Position numbers and translations under genes: made by a program
The notes under the pieces: generated by a model
What the model was told of the DNA's origin: nothing
The model's input: only the letters and a program-made list of their open reading frames with translations
The model's database searches: none
Shown: positions 59,011 to 64,000 of the stretch, piece by piece
How positions within the stretch are numbered: the first letter of the stretch is position 1
Layout: each line of letters starts with the position of its first letter
Assembly (NCBI RefSeq): GCF_002844595.1
Contig: NZ_PJNW01000006.1
Span: forward strand, 85,850-149,849
Origin: Pleomorphomonas diazotrophica
GTDB taxonomy: Bacteria > Pseudomonadota > Alphaproteobacteria > Rhizobiales > Pleomorphomonadaceae
DNA: 64,000 nucleotides
Direction of reading: 5' to 3'

Positions 59011-59799
59011 TCAGGCCTTCCGGAGTGTCGCCAGAAGCTGGGCGTGGATCGCCTCGTTGCCGGCCACCAGGGTGCGGGTGGCGTGCATGTCTTCCTTGCC
59101 GGCCTTGTCGGTGACGAAGCCGCCGGCCTCCTTGATCATCAGCCAGCCGGCCGAGGTATCCCACGGGCTGAGGTCGTCTTCCCAGAAGCCGTCCAGCTTG
59201 CCCGCCGCGACATAGCAGAGGTCGAGGGCGGCCGAGCCGAGGCGGCGGATGCCGGCGCAGTTGGCCATCACCTGACGGAGTTCGTTGAGATAGAGCGGGT
59301 GGTTGCCGCGGCCGAGGTGCGGCACGCCGGTGCCGATCACGCAGTCGGGCATGTCGCGACGGGCCGAGACGCGCAGGCGGCGATCATTGACGAAGGCGCC
59401 GGCGCCGCGTTCGGCGGTGTAGAGCTCGTCGGTGGCCGGGTTGAAGACGACGCCGGCGATCGGCACGCCATTGCGCTCGAGCGCCACCGAGATCGAGAAG
59501 ATCGGGATCGAGTGCAGAAAGTTGGTGGTGCCGTCGAGCGGGTCGACCACCCAGCGGTGCTGCTCGTCCTCGCCGGTCACCTCGCCGCGCTCCTCCATCA
59601 GGAAGCCGTAGGTGGGGCGCACGCGCTTCAGTTCCTCGAACAGCACCTGCTCGGAGCGCTTGTCGGCGGCCGAGACAAAGTCGCCGGGGCCTTTCATCGA
59701 CACCTGCAGGTTCTCGACCTCGCCGAAATCGCGGGCAAGACCGCGTCCGGCCTTGCGGACGGCCTGGACCATGACGTTGAGGAGGGCGGAACGAGCCAT
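59011..59799 (-). CDS. suhB: Inositol monophosphatase SuhB
   Basis: A 262-residue magnesium-dependent phosphatase. The metal motifs are MEERGEVTGED (about residue 67), VVDPLDGTTNFLHSIP (about 84-99) and the late LSPWDTSAGWLMIKEAGG (about 208-225). It is of the true IMPase group (DGTTNF), in contrast to the HisN-type protein encoded at 34550. In bacteria SuhB hydrolyses inositol phosphates and can bind RNA polymerase in rRNA antitermination. ATG 59799 has AAGGA about ten bases upstream, and a longer frame to 59844 exists. Converges with nothing; in one strand series with its neighbours. Confidence 0.94.
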   Translation of the reverse strand: MARSALLNVMVQAVRKAGRGLARDFGEVENLQVSMKGPGDFVSAADKRSEQVLFEELKRVRPTYGFLMEERGEVTGEDEQHRWVVDPLDGTTNFLHSIPIFSISVALERNGVPIAGVVFNPATDELYTAERGAGAFVNDRRLRVSARRDMPDCVIGTGVPHLGRGNHPLYLNELRQVMANCAGIRRLGSAALDLCYVAAGKLDGFWEDDLSPWDTSAGWLMIKEAGGFVTDKAGKEDMHATRTLVAGNEAIHAQLLATLRKA

Positions 59800-59921
59800 T
59801 TTCGAGGGATCCTTCAGGGAAAACGTTGGCTGCGTAGCCATCACAAACGGCCGTCGAGCGCAAGCCCTAACCCGGGATTCGCTTAAAAGCGACTGGCTGG
59901 TTAGGGTTTGTTTGTTTTCTG

Positions 59922-60080
59922 CCTCAGTCGCCGGCGGGAGTTTTTTGTTCTCGCCTCAGTCGCCGGCGGGCCTCCGGCCCTTAGGCTTCCGCTCCGCTTT
60001 GCGTCTTTCGGGGCTTCGTCCCGAAAGACTCGCTCCGCGCGGCGCCGCTTGGCGCCGGAAGCCGCGAGGCGGCTTCGTTT
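59922..60080. repeat. Modular palindromic repeat, copy C
   Basis: The first module GCCTCAGTCGCCGGCGGG occurs twice (59922 and 59954), then CCCTTAGGCTTCCGCT, then a stem-loop GTCTTTCGGG/CCCGAAAGAC with GCTTCG loop, GCTCCGCGCGGCGCC, the GGCGCC-GCTT-GGCGCC hairpin and a GAAGCCGC/GCGGCTTC hairpin. Compared with copy A the central stem has changed sequence on both sides but still pairs. Confidence 0.85.
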
Positions 60081-60091
60081 GGCTTTCTGCC

Positions 60092-61120
60092 TCAGTTGCC
60101 GGCATCGACGCCGGGCAGATTGGGACCTTTGTCCTCGGCCTTTGGTGTGTCGGGCTTTGCGGGGGCGTCTGGTGCGGGAGCGCCCGGCGCCAGCGCCTGT
60201 TCGAGCCACTCGTCGGCAAGCCCGGCGGCCCTGGCATAGGAGTACCAGCGGTGGGCGGCTTCCAGGTCGCGCGGCACGCCCTCGCCAACCGCGTAGAGGC
60301 GGGCGAGGCGACTCTGGGCCACCGGGTTGCCTGCCTCGGCCGCCACCTTGAACCAGGCGGCGGCGATCTTCTGGTCGCGGACGACGCCCGTGCCGTTGAA
60401 CATCATGATGGCATATTCGACCTGGGCGGCGATGTGGCCGGCCTTCGCCGCCTCGCCCATCAGCCGGGCCGCTTCAGTCTCGTTCTTCACAACGCCCTGG
60501 CCCTCGCGATAGAGCGCGGCGAGCGCATAGACGGCGTCGACGTTGCCCTCGTCGGCGGCCGCCTTGAACAGGGCGGCGGCGCGGGCATAGTCGAGGATGC
60601 CGGACGACGGGTCGATGCAGAGAAGGCCCAGCCAGTAGTTGGCCTCGACGACGCCCTTGCCGAGCGCCTCCTCCAGGTAGGTCGAGGCCTTCTTCTTGTC
60701 GACGGGCATGCCGACGCCGAGCGCCGCGAGGTTGGCGAGTTCGACCAGCGCCTGCGGGTCGCCGTTCTTGGCGGCGAGCTGATACCAGATCACCGCCTCC
60801 TCGGGCTTCCTCGGCAGACCGAGACCGTTGGCGTAGAGATAGCCGATCAGGCTCTGCGCCTTGGCGTCGCCGAGCTTGGCGCGTTCCACGGCGATCTCGA
60901 AGGCGGTGAGGTAGAAGCCGCGCTGAAAGGCGCCGAAGGCATAGTCGATCTTGTCGTGATCGGGCAGCGAGGCGAGGAGGTCGGGAACCGCCGGCGCCGC
61001 GGTCGCCTGGGGCGGAGTTGGCTTGGGCGGCGGCGTGGACTCGGCCGCCGCCGGTACAGCAAGCAGAAGAAGGCCGAGCACGGCGGCGAGACGGGCGGCG
61101 CGGACTTCAGGCAGGGGCAT
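60092..61120 (-). CDS. Exported SEL1-like repeat protein
   Basis: A 342-residue protein with a signal peptide (MPLPEVRAARLAAVLGLL to PAAA, about 26 residues) and a Pro-rich linker. From about residue 75 it carries a run of SEL1-type repeats of about 36 residues, with the pattern ALxxLGxLYxxGxGVxxD, for example SLIGYLYANGLGLPRKPEEA and ALAALYREGQGVVKNETEAA. It ends in a Pro/Ala-rich tail (from about 312). SEL1 repeats form superhelical protein-binding surfaces. The function is unknown. Its TGA stop overlaps the start of the conserved GCCTCAG module (reverse strand). Confidence 0.88.
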   Translation of the reverse strand: MPLPEVRAARLAAVLGLLLLAVPAAAESTPPPKPTPPQATAAPAVPDLLASLPDHDKIDYAFGAFQRGFYLTAFEIAVERAKLGDAKAQSLIGYLYANGLGLPRKPEEAVIWYQLAAKNGDPQALVELANLAALGVGMPVDKKKASTYLEEALGKGVVEANYWLGLLCIDPSSGILDYARAAALFKAAADEGNVDAVYALAALYREGQGVVKNETEAARLMGEAAKAGHIAAQVEYAIMMFNGTGVVRDQKIAAAWFKVAAEAGNPVAQSRLARLYAVGEGVPRDLEAAHRWYSYARAAGLADEWLEQALAPGAPAPDAPAKPDTPKAEDKGPNLPGVDAGN

Positions 61121-61195
61121 CGCGGTATCGGCTCCGCGGGTTGAATCTGGGGCGTGCGGCAGCGTTATCGGCCAAGTTGGCCGGCAATGCGGCGG

Positions 61196-61840
61196 CTACT
61201 CGGCGTCGGGCAGCTCGAGCGCGACGCGGTCGAGGATGGCGTTGGCCTCGGTGATGGCGGCGGCCGGCCCGTCGGGATGCTCCCAGACGGCGGCGCGAAG
61301 GGCGACGAAGTCGGCACCGGTGCGGGCGCAGGCCTCGACAGAGGCCATGGACCGGCCGGACAGCAGCACGCAGGGCGGCTCGAACAGCTCGGCCCACCAG
61401 GCGCCGAGGTCGATAGTCTTGCGGTGTGCCTCCTCGCCTTCCTCAAGATCGATGAGACCGAAGAAGATATAGTCGGCCCCGGCCTCGCCGGCTTCCATGG
61501 CTTCATGGCGGGCGCGGAGATTGCCGGCCCCGACGATGGACTTGGGCTGCAACGTCTCGACGGCTTCCTTCAGCGCTTCCTCACCGGCCTCGATGTGGAT
61601 GCCGTCGGCGCGGGCGCGGCCCATGACGCGGCTGTTGCCTGCGACAAGCGCGGCGACGTCATGCTTCTGAGCGATCGGCACCAGCGTCTCGGCAATCGCC
61701 TGGAGATCGTTTTCCGTGGCGGCATCGGGGGCGATCAACAGCGAGGCGACGTCACCGGCGGAGAGCGCCGCCTCGAGCTGGGGCGCGAAAGTCGCGGCGT
61801 CGACGACGCGAGGCGTGATCAGGAACAGGCGGGCGCGCAA
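61196..61840 (-). CDS. Thiamine-phosphate-synthase-like protein
   Basis: A 214-residue TIM-barrel-like protein of the ThiE group. The shared parts are GIHIEAGEE, LQPKSIVGAGNLRARHEA and the GADYIFFGLID block where ThiE normally has a phosphate loop with T-x-T-K. That lysine-threonine motif is absent here, and the GGI loop near the end has become LLSGRS. It is therefore uncertain that it makes thiamine phosphate. The start is TTG 61840 with a good GGAGG site five bases upstream. Upstream is pgk; related genomes often have a fructose-bisphosphate aldolase gene in between. Confidence 0.7.
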   Translation of the reverse strand: MRARLFLITPRVVDAATFAPQLEAALSAGDVASLLIAPDAATENDLQAIAETLVPIAQKHDVAALVAGNSRVMGRARADGIHIEAGEEALKEAVETLQPKSIVGAGNLRARHEAMEAGEAGADYIFFGLIDLEEGEEAHRKTIDLGAWWAELFEPPCVLLSGRSMASVEACARTGADFVALRAAVWEHPDGPAAAITEANAILDRVALELPDAE

Positions 61841-61858
61841 CTTGACCTCCGGATAAGG

Positions 61859-61897
61859 AAAGCCCCGTGACCCCAGGTATTCCCGGGGACACGGGGC
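61859..61897 (-). terminator. Stem-loop between pgk and the ThiE-like gene
   Basis: GCCCCGTG/CACGGGGC with an inner CCCC/GGGG pair. On the minus strand a TTT run follows. It lies 70 bases after the pgk stop. Confidence 0.55.
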
Positions 61898-61967
61898 GCT
61901 TCATAGCACAAAGACCGTCAAGAGAAACCGATCCGTTCTGTTCGGCTCCTCTCTGGTCTCATCCTCT

Positions 61968-63161
61968 TCAGCCTTCGAGCGCCTTGACGCCCGGCAGCTC
62001 CTTGCCTTCCATCCACTCGAGGAAGGCGCCGCCAGCCGTCGAGATGTAGGTGAAGGTGTCGGCAGCGCCGGCGTGGTTGAGCGCCGAGACGGTGTCGCCA
62101 CCGCCGGCGACCGTCAGGAGCTTGCCGGCCTTGGTGGCGGCAGCGGCATACTGGGCGGCGGCCACGGTGGCCTTGTCGAAGGGCTCGATCTCGAAGGCGC
62201 CGAGCGGGCCGTTCCAGACCAGCGTCTTGGCCTTGTCGATGGCAGCCTTGACGGCGTCGATCGACTTCGGACCGGCGTCGAGGATCATGGCGTCGGCCGG
62301 AACGGCGTTGACGGACACGACCTCGTTGGCGGCACCGGCCTTGAACTCACGGGCGACGACGGCGTCGACCGGCAGCACGATCTCGCACTTGGTTTCCTTG
62401 GCCTTGGCCAGGATGCGGCGGGCGGTGTCGGCGAGGTCATGCTCGCAGAGCGACTTGCCGACGTTGACGCCCTGGGCGGCCAGGAAGGTGTTGGCCATGC
62501 CGCCGCCGATCACCAGGATGTCCACCTTGGCGACGAGGTTCTCGAGGAGGTCGATCTTGGTCGACACCTTGGCGCCGCCGACGACGGCGAGAACCGGGCG
62601 CTTCGGCGTGCCGAGGGCGGCGCCGAGGGCGGTCAGCTCGGCCTGCATGGTGCGGCCGGCATAGGCCGGCAGCTTGTGGGCGAGGCCTTCGGTGGTGGCG
62701 TGGGCGCGGTGAGCGGCCGAGAAGGCGTCGTTGACGTAGATGTCGCCGAGCTTGGCGAGCGCGTCGACCAGCGCCGGGTCGTTCTTCTCCTCGCCCTTGT
62801 AGTAGCGGGTGTTCTCGAGCAGCAGGATCTCGCCGTTCGACAGCGCGGCGACGGCCTTCTCGGCGACGTCGCCAATGCAGTCGTCAGCGAAGGCGACCGG
62901 CTTGCCGATGGCCTTGGCCAGCGGGGCGACGATCGGCTTCAGGCTGTCCTCGGCCTTGCGCTCGCCCTTGGGGCGGCCGAAGTGGGCCAGCAGGACGACC
63001 TTGGCGCCCTTGTTGGCGAGGTCGAGAATGGTGGGGACGATACGGTCGATGCGGGTGGTGTCGGTGACGACGCCATTTTCCATCGGAACGTTCAGGTCGA
63101 CGCGGACGAGGGCGCGTTTGCCGGCGACGTCGGCGTCGTCAATGGTCTTGAAGCTGCTCAT
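61968..63161 (-). CDS. pgk: Phosphoglycerate kinase
   Basis: A 397-residue glycolytic and gluconeogenic enzyme. The signature [12 protein letters not shown] is near residues 17-28, substrate arginines lie in TRIDRIVPT and [17 protein letters not shown] and [11 protein letters not shown] follow, and the nucleotide-binding C-terminal GGGDTVSAL block closes the chain. Start ATG 63161 is the family N-terminus; the frame continues upstream without meaning. It follows gap with about 170 bases between. Confidence 0.97.
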   Translation of the reverse strand: MSSFKTIDDADVAGKRALVRVDLNVPMENGVVTDTTRIDRIVPTILDLANKGAKVVLLAHFGRPKGERKAEDSLKPIVAPLAKAIGKPVAFADDCIGDVAEKAVAALSNGEILLLENTRYYKGEEKNDPALVDALAKLGDIYVNDAFSAAHRAHATTEGLAHKLPAYAGRTMQAELTALGAALGTPKRPVLAVVGGAKVSTKIDLLENLVAKVDILVIGGGMANTFLAAQGVNVGKSLCEHDLADTARRILAKAKETKCEIVLPVDAVVAREFKAGAANEVVSVNAVPADAMILDAGPKSIDAVKAAIDKAKTLVWNGPLGAFEIEPFDKATVAAAQYAAAATKAGKLLTVAGGGDTVSALNHAGAADTFTYISTAGGAFLEWMEGKELPGVKALEG

Positions 63162-63262
63162 GGCTTTGGTCCCAGGTTCGTGCGCCGCCGGGAGCCGGTG
63201 GTGTCTGCCGCGTCTCGCGCGACGAGGAACCGGACCGCAGGTCGGCCACTGGATGGAGCGGT

Positions 63263-63313
63263 CGAGCCCGCCCCTCGAGAGGGCCCCGTGGGGCCGACCG
63301 AAGAGCGGGCTCG
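63263..63313. repeat. Structured intergenic element between gap and pgk
   Basis: An outer nine-base-pair stem, CGAGCCCGC with GCGGGCTCG, encloses two overlapping palindromes, CCCTC-GA-GAGGG and GGCCCC-GT-GGGGCC. A three-way junction or alternative folding is possible. No T run follows, so it is not a standard terminator. Confidence 0.55.
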
Positions 63314-63330
63314 AACGTGTTTGGTCGACC

Positions 63331-64000
<670 letters not shown>

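Overview
The window looks like chromosomal core DNA of a GC-rich alphaproteobacterium of the order Hyphomicrobiales (Rhizobiales). The grounds are the GapR (DUF2312) and CpdR proteins, a 41-residue cysteine-free bL36, an anti-SD-type sRNA of the suhB family, a serC-type leader RNA, DUF1036 and DUF459 proteins, and the gene order gap-pgk-thiE-like-SEL1-suhB-MotA-like-OmpA-like-glmM. A class III (oxygen-sensitive) ribonucleotide reductase implies growth without oxygen. A facultatively anaerobic, plant- or soil-associated lineage such as the Pleomorphomonas group would fit, but that is inference. No phage, insertion sequence, CRISPR array or plasmid gene is visible.

Layout. 1-1.8 kb: the start of a chemoreceptor gene, a long AT-richer gap and an orphan PAS-type protein. 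1.8-9 kb: a sugar operon on the minus strand (ABC ATPase, two permeases, binding protein, GH51 arabinofuranosidase), with a divergent FadR-type regulator and a matching palindromic operator. 9-13 kb: a YehZYXW/Osm-type osmoprotectant importer. 13-21.4 kb: fbp, an ornithine cyclodeaminase homologue, an EEP-family phosphatase, a small iron-permease-like protein, rpmJ, a TPR protein, pyk with DUF1036, and a DMT exporter. 21.4-27.3 kb: N-formylglutamate amidohydrolase, gapR, a cobalamin riboswitch with a class III RNR operon, and an MFS transporter. The RNR glycyl-radical domain is a separate 65-codon gene between nrdD and nrdG. 27.3-32.8 kb: GH5 glycosidase, TRIC-type channel, chemoreceptor, tRNA-Val(GAC), cpdR. 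33-38.2 kb: second N-formylglutamate amidohydrolase, suhB/MmgR-type sRNA, hisN-type phosphatase, lysophospholipase-like hydrolase, small heat-shock protein with a ROSE-like leader, threonine aldolase. 38.7-45 kb: gltB-gltD. 45-50.9 kb: a degenerate SGNH protein, lytic transglycosylase, galU, two LysE-type exporters and an Lrp regulator. 51-55 kb: serC-serA behind a serC-motif leader, and an outer-membrane beta-barrel. 55.2-64 kb: glmM, an OmpA/MotB-like and MotA/TolQ-like pair, suhB, SEL1 protein, ThiE-like protein, pgk and gap (cut by the window end).

Functionally the window joins carbon supply (arabinoside uptake, cellulase-like enzyme, glycolysis/gluconeogenesis by fbp, pyk, pgk, gap), nitrogen assimilation (GOGAT), serine synthesis, envelope precursors (galU, glmM, murein transglycosylase) and stress/anaerobic responses. 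Non-coding content is rich: one riboswitch, one leader RNA, one sRNA, a likely RNA thermometer, one tRNA, many stem-loop terminators and several dispersed palindromic repeat elements.

The most unusual item is the NrdD split. The in-frame UGA, the new Shine-Dalgarno site and the GTG start turn the radical-bearing C-terminal domain into its own small protein, all under a B12 riboswitch. Next are a modular repeat family with covarying stems (three copies) and a periplasmic SGNH-family protein that lacks the Ser and His of its catalytic triad.
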